Source of the DNA: RPQJ01 sp044226195
GTDB lineage: Bacteria > Pseudomonadota > Gammaproteobacteria > Steroidobacterales > Steroidobacteraceae
DNA: 13,455 nucleotides
Direction of reading: 5' to 3'
Assembly (NCBI GenBank): GCA_044226195.1
Contig: JBGAHO010000078.1
Coordinates: 1-13,455 of the forward strand
Positions 1-10,201 of the stretch are shown here, piece by piece (the first letter of the stretch is position 1; each line of letters opens with the position of its first letter). The notes beneath the pieces were generated by a model. It searched no databases and was not told where the DNA came from. It saw only the letters and a program-made list of their open reading frames with translations. The translations under genes and the position numbers were made by a program.

Positions 1-28
1 CTCCGCTCCCGCGGCGCCCCATTGGGGC

Positions 29-135
29 CGTTTCAACCGCGCCCTGAAGCGCGCGGTCGAAACGTCCTGCCGCGACGGCGCGCGGCAGTCGACCTCCCGA
101 CGACGTCGGGAGTCCTCACAGCACTCCGGGTGGAG
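29..135. other. Row of stable hairpins of unknown role
   Basis: No gene is recognisable in bases 1-136. Three strong inverted repeats lie side by side. The first is 29-34/59-64, continuing inward as 36-42/51-57 with one mismatch. The second is a perfect 8-bp stem, 67-74/81-88. The third is a perfect 8-bp stem, 94-101/105-112, with a 3-nt loop. A small 4-bp stem follows (124-127/132-135). They lie beside the terminator at 138-187. They could be the 3' part of a structured RNA read on the plus strand, the 3' untranslated region of a gene to the left, or intergenic repeats. The window edge prevents a decision. Confidence 0.4.
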
Positions 136-137
136 CG

Positions 138-187
138 AATGAAACAAAAAGGGGCCGCACTTTCGTGAGGCCCCTTTTCGTTTCATT
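138..187. terminator. Long two-way intrinsic terminator after tRNA-Arg
   Basis: A near-perfect 50-nt hairpin: outer arms 138-145/180-187, then AAAA/TTTT at 147-150/175-178, a GGGGCC/GGCCCC core at 151-156/169-174, and an inner 3-bp stem 158-160/165-167. On the minus strand the GC core is followed by five Ts, so it would end the tRNA operon directly after the tRNA-Arg CCA. On the plus strand it is followed by four Ts and could stop transcripts entering from the left. Confidence 0.85.
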
Positions 188-263
188 GGCGCGCCCGGAG
201 AGATTCGAACTCCCGACCTTCTGGTTCGTAGCCAGACACTCTATCCAACTGAGCTACGGGCGC
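187..263 (-). tRNA. tRNA-Arg (anticodon ACG)
   Basis: Read on the minus strand this folds as a complete cloverleaf. The acceptor arm GCGCCCG (263-257) pairs with CGGGCGC (197-191), followed by discriminator G and an encoded CCA (189-187). The anticodon stem TCTGG/CCAGA encloses the loop CTACGAA with anticodon ACG. A standard GTTCGAATC T-loop region is present. ACG is normally edited to ICG to read CGU, CGC and CGA arginine codons. It lies 19 nt after tRNA-Ser and is probably co-transcribed with it. The pair downstream of csrA matches the serV-argV arrangement known from enterobacteria. Confidence 0.97.
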
Positions 264-282
264 AGCAAATCCAACAATCCAC

Positions 283-373
283 TGGCGGAGAGAGAGGGAT
301 TCGAACCCTCGAAGGGCTTTTGACCCTTACACCCTTAGCAGGGGTGCGCCTTCGACCACTCGGCCATCTCTCC
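283..373 (-). tRNA. tRNA-Ser (anticodon GCU)
   Basis: Read on the minus strand, the acceptor arm GGAGAGA (373-367) pairs with TCTCTCC (293-287), with discriminator G and an encoded CCA (285-283). The anticodon loop CTGCTAA carries GCT, which reads AGC/AGU serine codons. A long variable arm, typical of class II serine tRNAs, explains the 91-nt length. It is the first tRNA of a two-tRNA operon and starts about 13 nt after the predicted transcription start. Confidence 0.97.
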
Positions 374-392
374 GACTAGCAGAGAGCCGCAA

Positions 393-421
393 AGGATAAA
401 CGTCCGAGGCGCTTCCGTCCA
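393..421 (-). promoter_or_regulatory. Predicted sigma-70 promoter of the tRNA-Ser/tRNA-Arg operon
   Basis: On the minus strand there is a -35-like TGGACG (421-416), a 17-nt spacer and a -10-like TATCCT (398-393). Each hexamer matches the consensus at four of six positions. The stretch after the -10 is GC-rich (TTGCGGC), a discriminator type often linked to stringent control of stable RNA genes. The predicted start near 386 leaves a leader of about 13 nt before tRNA-Ser. This rests on motif reading only. Confidence 0.55.
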
Positions 422-479
422 GCGGGAGCGCCGTCACGCGACACAATTTGGTTCGGAGGGGCGGCCCGGCAGAGGCCGA

Positions 480-503
480 CGGCGGGCCGGGACCGGCCCG
501 CCG
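480..503. other. Perfect 11-bp hairpin after csrA stop
   Basis: An 11-bp perfect inverted repeat (480-490/493-503) with a 2-nt spacer lies 11 nt downstream of the csrA stop codon. It has no T-run on the minus-strand side, so it is not a standard intrinsic terminator. It may protect the csrA mRNA 3' end or cause pausing. The rest of the csrA to tRNA-Ser gap (374-514) holds only the tRNA promoter. Confidence 0.5.
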
Positions 504-514
504 GGCTCAATGAC

Positions 515-745
515 TCACGGATAGCTGTCGTGGTGACCGTTGCCGTTCTTCGGAGCATGCGTGCCCGGCACGCCGTCCTGCTCCTCGCGCTTGATGCGCT
601 CGAAAATCTCTTCGCGATGCACGGCCACGTCGCGCGGCGCATTCACGCCGATCCGTACCTGGTTACCCTTGACGCCCAGCACCGTCACCGTCACGTCTTC
701 GCCGATCATGACGGTCTCGCCTACGCGCCTGGTGAGAATCAACAT
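515..745 (-). CDS. csrA: Carbon storage regulator CsrA (RsmA)
   Basis: CsrA is a small dimeric RNA-binding protein. It binds GGA-containing hairpins in mRNA leaders, mostly blocking translation, and controls carbon storage, motility and biofilm genes. The 76-residue product begins MLILTRRVGE and has the family core through residue ~60. The RNA-contact residues L4, R6, R7 and R44 (in AVHREEI) are all present, followed by a variable polar tail with a Gly/Asn/His-rich end. The ATG at 745-743 has a good Shine-Dalgarno AGGAG (756-752) six nt upstream. It sits downstream of alaS, as in many Gammaproteobacteria, but has its own promoter and long leader. GGA triplets overlap both the Shine-Dalgarno and the start codon, which fits translational self-repression. 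Confidence 0.97.
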   Translation of the reverse strand: MLILTRRVGETVMIGEDVTVTVLGVKGNQVRIGVNAPRDVAVHREEIFERIKREEQDGVPGTHAPKNGNGHHDSYP

Positions 746-834
746 CCCGAGCTCCTAGCCTCATGCGGCTGTACTGTCTGACGCCGGCCTCGACTCCATT
801 CGATTCCCGAGTGCTCCGGCCAAACCGGGGTTCC
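745..834 (-). promoter_or_regulatory. csrA leader with six GGA triplets (possible CsrA self-binding sites)
   Basis: On the minus strand GGA occurs at 834-832, 817-815, 807-805, 797-795, 755-753 (inside the Shine-Dalgarno) and 747-745 (overlapping the ATG). Three of them repeat at exact 10-nt steps. CsrA is known to bind GGA sites in its own leader in E. coli. That these particular triplets are bound is inference. Confidence 0.45.
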
Positions 835-921
835 GACTGGTCTGCGCGGATGCGCGAATCGGCCCCGACCACCCCCACTGACGTCGCCGTGACTAAAGTC
901 ATGATGAACGGCAGTGGGCGC

Positions 922-950
922 AAGATACAGCCCATACTTTCAATTGTCAG
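922..950 (-). promoter_or_regulatory. Predicted sigma-70 promoter of csrA
   Basis: On the minus strand there is CTGACA (950-945; five of six consensus), a 17-nt spacer and TATCTT (927-922; four of six). The start would fall near 915, giving a leader of about 170 nt. A 12-bp palindrome, TGACTAAAGTCA (890-901), lies just downstream of the predicted start and could be an operator. The alaS-csrA gap (746-1012) holds no gene. Confidence 0.6.
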
Positions 951-1012
951 TACGCGCGAATGAGAATGCCCCCGAATTGGATTGAAATAATTGTCCAGAC
1001 AAAAAGTCGACC

Positions 1013-3660
<2,648 letters not shown>

Positions 3661-3664
<4 letters not shown>

Positions 3665-4138
3665 AGGTCCAGGTCTTCGCCGGGGCCGAGGGCGGCCCGG
3701 ATCTGCTCGGCAGAAAACCCGCGATATTGGAGGAAACGTGCCTGTTTTGCACGTTCGCGGAAGTCCCGAGGGGGCTCGGCGCCGAAGCGCCGGCGGCGGG
3801 CCTGGCGGGCGGATTCGATCCAGTCGGCCTCGGTGGCGTCGAGCGCCTGCTCGATCGCCGCCGACTCCACCCCACGCTCCCGCAACTCGCTGCGGATGCG
3901 CATCGGCCCCTGCCCGCGCCCGGCATGCTGGGTGACGAACTGCTCGAGGTAGCGGTCCTCGCTCAGGCTGCGGTCGGCCACCAGCTCGTCGAGCACGGGC
4001 TCGACGAGGGTGGCCGGATAGCCCTTGCCCGTGAGGCGGCGGGCGAGCTCACGGCGACCGAAGTCGCGGCCGGCGAGCAGGGCGAGCGCCGCAGCCTTGA
4101 CCGTGCGCGCGTCCGCCCCGGCCGCGACGGCAGCCTTG

Positions 4139-4158
<20 letters not shown>
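3661..4158 (-). CDS. recX: Regulatory protein RecX
   Basis: RecX is a small cytoplasmic modulator that binds RecA filaments and usually limits their growth and ATPase activity. The 165-residue product has the all-helical three-repeat RecX layout: ALALLAGRDFGRRELARRL (about 25-43), VADRSLSEDRYLEQFV (60-75) and a C-terminal RFLQYRGFSAEQIRAAL motif. The proposed GTG start at 4158 overlaps the recA stop region by 20 nt, with a moderate purine-rich stretch upstream in the recA 3' end. It is probably expressed by read-through from the recA promoter and so is SOS-linked. The stop overlaps the alaS ATG. Confidence 0.95.
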
Positions 4159-5179
<1,021 letters not shown>

Positions 5180-5254
5180 GGGGCCCGCGGGCCCGAACAG
5201 GGTGGCGGATGGGGTTCAGGGTCGGTGCGCATTGTCCCTGGGGGTGCGCGCCGA

Positions 5255-5274
5255 TACTGTATATATATCTAGTA
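5255..5274. promoter_or_regulatory. LexA (SOS) box of recA
   Basis: TACTGTATATATATCTAGTA matches the E. coli-type consensus operator TACTGTATATATATACAGTA at 18 of 20 positions; the two differences lie in the right half-site. It overlaps the predicted recA promoter, so LexA binding would block RNA polymerase. This supports SOS control of recA-recX with a gammaproteobacterial type of LexA. Confidence 0.88.
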
Positions 5275-5284
5275 CATTTGGCCA
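5256..5284 (-). promoter_or_regulatory. Predicted recA promoter
   Basis: On the minus strand there is a -35-like TGGCCA (5284-5279), a 17-nt spacer and a -10-like TACAGT (5261-5256), each four of six consensus. The LexA box covers the -10 and most of the spacer. Other -10 registers in the AT-rich stretch are possible. The start would be near 5249, leaving a leader of about 70 nt. The thpR-recA gap (5180-5313) holds no gene. Confidence 0.5.
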
Positions 5285-5313
5285 GATTCTGTTTAAACCC
5301 GTTCCAGGGACCC

Positions 5314-5868
5314 TCACCCGCCCGAGGCGTCTGAGGGGGCTCGGACGACATTCCACCGGGTGAAAGGCTCATAGCGTGAGCCCGCGGGATCGGTAACCGA
5401 CCGGACCAGCGACAGGGTTCGCACCGGCCAGTCGAACGGATCGACCGCCCGGGCCGGCACGCGCTGCCGGGCCTTGCGGGCCAGGGTCAGGTGGGCCCGG
5501 AACTCGCGGCGCTCGGGTTCGAAGCCATGGGCCGCCAGTTGCGAGCGCAGCGCCTGGACGAGGTCCTGGATGCCCTGGGGCACACACGAGGCCACGACAC
5601 ACAGCACCTCGGGCCGGGCCCAGTGCTCGAGACGATCGAGGCGAATCACCTCGGGACGCGCCAGGAAGCCCTCCAGCGCGCGGGCGGCCTCGTGGACGGC
5701 CGGCTGGCGATCCGCGCCCACGCTGCCCAGGAACTCGACGGTGAGGTGCCACTGGTCCGGGCGCTGCGGCCGGCCGGGGTAATCGTCCAGCCACGCCGGC
5801 ACCCGGGTGGCCAGCTCGCGCCGCAGGTCCTCCCCGGGCCAGAACGCGAGGAAGAGGCGGTCGCTCAC
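5314..5868 (-). CDS. thpR: RNA 2',3'-cyclic phosphodiesterase (LigT/ThpR family)
   Basis: Members of the 2H phosphoesterase family hydrolyse 2',3'-cyclic phosphate RNA ends to 2'-phosphates and can join tRNA halves by 2'-5' linkage in vitro. The 184-residue product shows both catalytic HxT motifs, HLTV at 41-44 and HLTL at 126-129, and starts with the family-like SDRLFLAFWP. The GTG at 5868 was chosen because it gives the usual length and overlaps the pncC stop as GTGA, indicating coupled translation. The frame stays open upstream inside pncC, but that part is antisense-like shadow sequence. The gene lies between pncC and recA. It probably shares the pncC transcript and ends 30 nt before the recA promoter without a visible intrinsic terminator. 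Confidence 0.9.
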   Translation of the reverse strand: MSDRLFLAFWPGEDLRRELATRVPAWLDDYPGRPQRPDQWHLTVEFLGSVGADRQPAVHEAARALEGFLARPEVIRLDRLEHWARPEVLCVVASCVPQGIQDLVQALRSQLAAHGFEPERREFRAHLTLARKARQRVPARAVDPFDWPVRTLSLVRSVTDPAGSRYEPFTRWNVVRAPSDASGG

Positions 5869-6365
5869 GGCGCCAGCAGCCCCCCCAGCGCGCGCGCCAC
5901 GGCCTGGCGGCGGATGGACTCGCGGTCGCCCGCGAACTGCTCGACCTGCGCGATGACGCTCACGCCCCGGGCGTCCCGCCGGCCCCAGGCGAACCACACC
6001 GTGCCGACCGGCTTGTCCGGGCGCCCGCCGTCGGGCCCGGCGATGCCGGTCACGGCGACGCTGCGTTCACCGCCCAGCCGCTCGAGGGCGCCGGCGGCCA
6101 TGGCCCGCACGACCGCTTCGCTGACCGCGCCGTCGCGCCGGAGCAACGCCGGATCGACGCCCAGGACGCCAGTCTTTGCTTCGTTTGCGTACACGATGGC
6201 CCCGCCGAGGAACCAGCGCGAGCTGCCCGGCAGGTCGGTGCAGATCTTGCCGATCCAGCCGCCGGTACAGGATTCGGCGGTCACGAGGCGCTGGCCGGTG
6301 CGCAACAGGTCGTCCGCGACCTCGGCCGCCAGTGCTCGCAGCATCTCGTCGCTCGTCACGCTCAT
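5865..6365 (-). CDS. pncC: Nicotinamide-nucleotide amidohydrolase PncC (CinA C-terminal family)
   Basis: PncC deamidates nicotinamide mononucleotide to nicotinate mononucleotide, recycling the NMN released by DNA ligase. The 166-residue product is the stand-alone CinA C-terminal domain with no N-terminal COG1058 part. The conserved TAESCTGG motif (29-36) carries the probable catalytic Ser32. SRWFLGGAIVYANEAKTGVLGV and VAVTGIAGPDGG are also intact. PncC next to recA is a long-known gammaproteobacterial arrangement. The ATG at 6365 has no Shine-Dalgarno, and a TAGAAT hexamer sits exactly where a -10 box for a leaderless mRNA would be. The stop overlaps the thpR GTG. The neighbour at 6457 is divergent. 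Confidence 0.94.
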   Translation of the reverse strand: MSVTSDEMLRALAAEVADDLLRTGQRLVTAESCTGGWIGKICTDLPGSSRWFLGGAIVYANEAKTGVLGVDPALLRRDGAVSEAVVRAMAAGALERLGGERSVAVTGIAGPDGGRPDKPVGTVWFAWGRRDARGVSVIAQVEQFAGDRESIRRQAVARALGGLLAP

Positions 6366-6371
6366 GTGCGG

Positions 6372-6377
6372 ATTCTA
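6372..6377 (-). promoter_or_regulatory. Possible -10 box for a leaderless pncC mRNA
   Basis: On the minus strand TAGAAT (five of six consensus) ends six nt before the pncC ATG, so transcription would start at or next to the A of ATG. No purine-rich Shine-Dalgarno is present upstream, and no convincing -35 is visible at 16-18 nt. The shared divergent gap is 6366-6456. Confidence 0.4.
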
Positions 6378-6456
6378 GCCGGCTCTTGCCAGTGCGCGGT
6401 CGGGTGACCAAACTTCGCGTCCCCACCCCGGGAATATCAAGAAAAGGCAGGACACC

Positions 6457-6957
6457 ATGAGAATCGTTCCCCTGGCGATCGCGTGCGCGGCCATCGCGTT
6501 CCCGCTGCTCGCCCAGGCCCAGGCCCAGGCCCAGGCCCAGGCGCCGGCCACCGCGCAGAGCACGGCCGCCGACGAGCAGATCGTGCTGCGCCAGGTCATG
6601 ACCGACAAGCGCGCCGTCTACGCCCGCAACCTCGGGCTGTCCGAGTCCGAGAGCCGCGCCTTCTGGCCGCTCTACGACGAATACGAGGCCGCCGCCAAGA
6701 AGCTCGACGACCGCTTCCTCGACAACCTGAACCGCTTCGCCGAGAAGTACGACACGCTGTCCGACGCGGACGCGACGGCGGTGCTGAAGGAGAAGATGGC
6801 GATCGAGAAGGACCGCATGGCGCTCAAGCAGAAGTACACTGCGAAGATCGCCAAGGTGCTGCCGCCGAAGAAGGCGCTGCGGTATGCGCAGATCGAGACG
6901 CGGGTCGAGACGATGGTACGCAGCAACGTCTACTCGCTCATCCCGCTCGCCAACTGA
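6457..6957 (+). CDS. Small exported helical protein, first paralogue (function unknown)
   Basis: A 166-residue protein with a Sec signal peptide: MRIVPLAIACAAIAFPLL, then five Ala-Gln repeats with several AxA cleavage choices. The mature part is charged and predicted helical, with DKRAVYARNLGLSESESRAF, PLYDEYEAAAKKLDDR, a KYDTLSDADA segment and KVLPPKKALRY near the end. The overall pattern resembles small periplasmic helical-hairpin proteins such as the Spy/CpxP group, but I cannot assign it to that family. The ATG follows a purine-rich ribosome site (AAAAGGCAGGA). It is the first gene of a three-gene operon. The next gene is a clear paralogue sharing DKRAV, LGL, YDEY and QKY motifs at matching places. 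Confidence 0.88.
   Translation: MRIVPLAIACAAIAFPLLAQAQAQAQAQAPATAQSTAADEQIVLRQVMTDKRAVYARNLGLSESESRAFWPLYDEYEAAAKKLDDRFLDNLNRFAEKYDTLSDADATAVLKEKMAIEKDRMALKQKYTAKIAKVLPPKKALRYAQIETRVETMVRSNVYSLIPLAN
6511..6540 (+). repeat. Five tandem GCCCAG hexamers in the signal peptide region
   Basis: Five perfect copies of GCCCAG encode (Ala-Gln)5 in the same frame, at the end of the signal peptide of the 6457 gene. Copy-number changes would keep the reading frame but alter the length of the cleavage region. Confidence 0.95.
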
Positions 6958-6985
6958 TCCCCGCCGGAACCACAGGACCCAACCC

Positions 6986-7477
6986 ATGTCGAAGAAGTAC
7001 ACGCTGCTCGCCGCCGCGCTCGTCGCGTCGTTCACGCTGGCCGCCCCGGTCGAATCCGCGTTCGCGCAGGTCGCCGGCAGTCCGCAGGACGACGCGCAGG
7101 TGCTGATGGCCCAGATCCAGGCCGACAAGCGCGCCGTCGTGCTGCAGAGCCTCGGGCTGACCGACGCCGAAGTGCGGGCGTTCACCCCGATCTACGACGA
7201 GTACCAGAAGGACCGCAAGGTCCTGTTCGAACGCTCCGGCGACCTGCTGAACAAGTACGCCTCGAACTACGACACCATGACCGACGACGCCGCCAAGGGC
7301 ATCCTCAAGGACTGGTTCAAGCTGCGCGACGACCGGCTGTCGCTGACCCAGAAGTACTCGAAGCGGCTCGTGAAGGTGCTGCCGGCGGGCAAGGTGCTGC
7401 GGTGGGTGCAGGTCGAGAACAAGCTCGACACCGTGCTCGACATGCAGGCCGTCCGCATCGTGCCGCTCGCCAAGTGA
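6986..7477 (+). CDS. Small exported helical protein, second paralogue (function unknown)
   Basis: A 163-residue protein with a clear signal peptide (MSKKYTLLAAALVASFTLAA, then ESAFAQ with a likely AFA cleavage site). The mature part repeats the pattern of the preceding gene: QADKRAVVLQSLGLTDAEVRAF, PIYDEYQKDRKVLFER, KYASNYDTMTDDAA, LTQKYSKRLVKVLPAGKVLRW and a closing VRIVPLAK. This indicates tandem duplication followed by divergence. The ATG at 6986 is 28 nt after the previous stop with an ACAGGA ribosome site. The frame is open further upstream, but that stretch lacks a signal peptide and overlaps the first paralogue. Location is probably periplasmic; the function is not known. Confidence 0.9.
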   Translation: MSKKYTLLAAALVASFTLAAPVESAFAQVAGSPQDDAQVLMAQIQADKRAVVLQSLGLTDAEVRAFTPIYDEYQKDRKVLFERSGDLLNKYASNYDTMTDDAAKGILKDWFKLRDDRLSLTQKYSKRLVKVLPAGKVLRWVQVENKLDTVLDMQAVRIVPLAK

Positions 7478-7494
7478 GCGCCAAAGGAGGATCC

Positions 7495-8097
7495 ATGCGC
7501 ATGACGATGATCAAAGCCTTCGCGGCGACCCTCGCCGCCGCCCTGCTCGCCGTGGGTTGCGCGAGCGGCCCGGACATCCGCGCCGACTTCGACAAGGCCG
7601 CGGATTTCGGCAAGTACCGCACGTTCGGCTTCATGGAAGCCGCGCCGGGCGACGCGACGCAGTTCAAGTCGCTCGCCACGCAGAACATGCAGAACGCCGC
7701 GGCCCGCGAGATGGAAGCGCGTGGTTACGTGCGCTCCGACAACCCCGACCTCGTGATCAACTTCAAGGGCAAGCTCGAGGAGAAGACGGACATCCAGTCG
7801 ACGCCCGCGCCCTACTACGGCCCGGGCTGGGGCTACGGCGGCTGGTACGGCGCGCCGTGGGGCGGCTACGGCGGCACCGAAGTGACGACGCGCCACTACA
7901 AGGTGGGCACGCTCGTCATGGACGTGGTCGATCGCGAGAAGCGCCAGGTGGTGTTCCAGGGTGGGGTCGAAGGCGTCGTCACCAAGGAGATGATGCAGAA
8001 CCGCGAGGCGGCGATCGCCGCGGCCGTCGCGCACATCTTCTCGAAGTATCTGTTCCGCGCGGGACAGTCCGCGCCCGTCGCTCCAGTTACGAAATAG
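7495..8097 (+). CDS. DUF4136-type outer-envelope lipoprotein
   Basis: A 200-residue predicted lipoprotein. The signal peptide runs MIKAFAATLAAALLAVGC, with the lipidated cysteine at C22. The mature protein matches the DUF4136 pattern I know: ADFDKAADFGKYRTFGF after the cysteine, a REMEARGYVRSDNPDLVINF strand-helix part, a Gly/Tyr/Trp-rich loop (about 107-127), and HYKVGTLVMDVVDREKRQVVFQG near the end. Its function is unknown. The ATG at 7495 follows the strongest ribosome site in this operon (AAAGGAGG, 7483-7490) at 4 nt. A second ATG at 7501 has more typical 10-nt spacing, and both keep the signal peptide. It is 17 nt after the second paralogue, so the three are almost certainly co-transcribed, ending at the terminator at 8121. 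Confidence 0.9.
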   Translation: MRMTMIKAFAATLAAALLAVGCASGPDIRADFDKAADFGKYRTFGFMEAAPGDATQFKSLATQNMQNAAAREMEARGYVRSDNPDLVINFKGKLEEKTDIQSTPAPYYGPGWGYGGWYGAPWGGYGGTEVTTRHYKVGTLVMDVVDREKRQVVFQGGVEGVVTKEMMQNREAAIAAAVAHIFSKYLFRAGQSAPVAPVTK

Positions 8098-8120
8098 TCG
8101 GCATCCGCTGACGTCGAACG

Positions 8121-8155
8121 ACGCCGGCTCCCGCGAGGGGGCCGGCGTTTTTCTT
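8121..8155 (+). terminator. Intrinsic terminator of the three-gene envelope operon
   Basis: An 8-bp perfect stem (8121-8128/8141-8148) continues through a T-G wobble and three more C-G pairs to a GCGA tetraloop (8133-8136). It is followed by TTTTTCTTT. This is a strong rho-independent terminator 23 nt after the lipoprotein stop. Confidence 0.92.
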
Positions 8156-8276
8156 TGCAGCCGCGCTTGCATTGCACGGGGTGCGAACCGGACGTACTCT
8201 CGAATCCACTGTTGGAACTCCTGTCGCTCCCCACGTCGCCGGCCACCCTCGCCGACGCTCCCCCCGGAGGCCAACC

Positions 8277-9608
<1,332 letters not shown>

Positions 9609-9706
9609 GCAGCCGCCTCGCCGAATTGCTGGGGGGCCGGATCGACCTGGAGTCCTCGCCGGGCGCAGGCAGTATCTTCGTGCTGATGCTGCCGGCGAGG
9701 TGAGTC

Positions 9707-10090
9707 GTGGCGCGCATCCTCATCGTCGAGGACAACGCGGCCAACCTCGAACTGCTGCGCTACCTGCTCGAGGCGCACGGGCACACGGTGGGTTGCGCGG
9801 TCGACGGGCGCGAGGGCCTGCTGCGCGCGCGCACGTCCCCGCCGGACCTGATCCTGAGCGACCTGCGGATGCCGGAAATGGACGGTTACGAGTTGCTGCT
9901 GGAAGTGCGCAACGACCCGGCGCTGCGCGAAGTCATCGTCATTGCGGTGACGGCCCACTCCATGCCGGAGGACGCCGTGCGGGTGCGTCGCGCCGGCTTC
10001 GACGGCTACCTGACCAAGCCGATCGAGCCGATGGAGTTCGTCGCGCGGGTGGAGTCGTACCTGGCGGCGCCGCGTCGCCGGCCATGGTGA
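9707..10090 (+). CDS. Single-domain response regulator (CheY/DivK-like receiver)
   Basis: A 127-residue stand-alone receiver domain with no output domain. The phosphorylation site is complete: acidic pocket E8/D9, phospho-acceptor D52 (LILSDLRMPEMDG), T82 and K104 (LTKP). DivK-like receivers signal through protein partners such as kinases or diguanylate cyclases. The GTG at 9707 has a purine-rich ribosome site (GAGGTGAG) inside the end of the kinase gene, 3 nt after the displaced kinase stop. The original pair was therefore one operon and probably partners. The receiver is intact although the kinase is broken, so another kinase may now act on it. The gene ends facing the small ORF at 10119-10196. 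Confidence 0.93.
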   Translation: MARILIVEDNAANLELLRYLLEAHGHTVGCAVDGREGLLRARTSPPDLILSDLRMPEMDGYELLLEVRNDPALREVIVIAVTAHSMPEDAVRVRRAGFDGYLTKPIEPMEFVARVESYLAAPRRRPW

Positions 10091-10118
10091 CCGGCGCGCG
10101 GACCGTCGAGCCGGGGGC

Positions 10119-10196
10119 TCATGCGGTGAGGTCGCCGGCCTGCATCACCAGGTAGAGCATCACCGCACTCACCATCACGAAACCTACGATCGTCAT
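10119..10196 (-). CDS. Candidate 25-residue membrane small protein
   Basis: On the minus strand an ATG (10196-10194) preceded by a very strong Shine-Dalgarno, AGGAGG (10207-10202) at 5 nt, opens a 25-codon frame ending in TGA. It reads MTIVGFVMVSAVMLYL and then VMQAGDLTA. It is almost entirely hydrophobic, enough for one membrane helix (about residues 3-19), with a single charged residue, D22. I do not recognise it. It is not an evident KdpF or CydX. It is convergent with the response regulator and divergent from mutS. The Shine-Dalgarno can pair with an upstream complementary stretch. Support is the ribosome site, composition and placement only; chance is possible. Confidence 0.55.
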   Translation of the reverse strand: MTIVGFVMVSAVMLYLVMQAGDLTA

Positions 10197-10201
10197 GACA
10201 T

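Noticed and set aside
6386..6414. TTGCCA, 17-nt spacer, CAAACT as promoter of the exported-protein operon
   Set aside because: The -35 is good (five of six) but the -10 is poor (three of six). A sigma-E type reading (AACTT with TCAA) has a spacer that is too long.
8172..8200. TTGCAC, 17-nt spacer, TACTCT as a kinase promoter
   Set aside because: The spacing is right, but each hexamer matches only three of six consensus bases, so it is not better than chance.
10076..10096. Six-bp stem CGCCGG/CCGGCG at the end of the response regulator as a terminator
   Set aside because: No T-run follows and the stem lies mostly within and around the stop codon.
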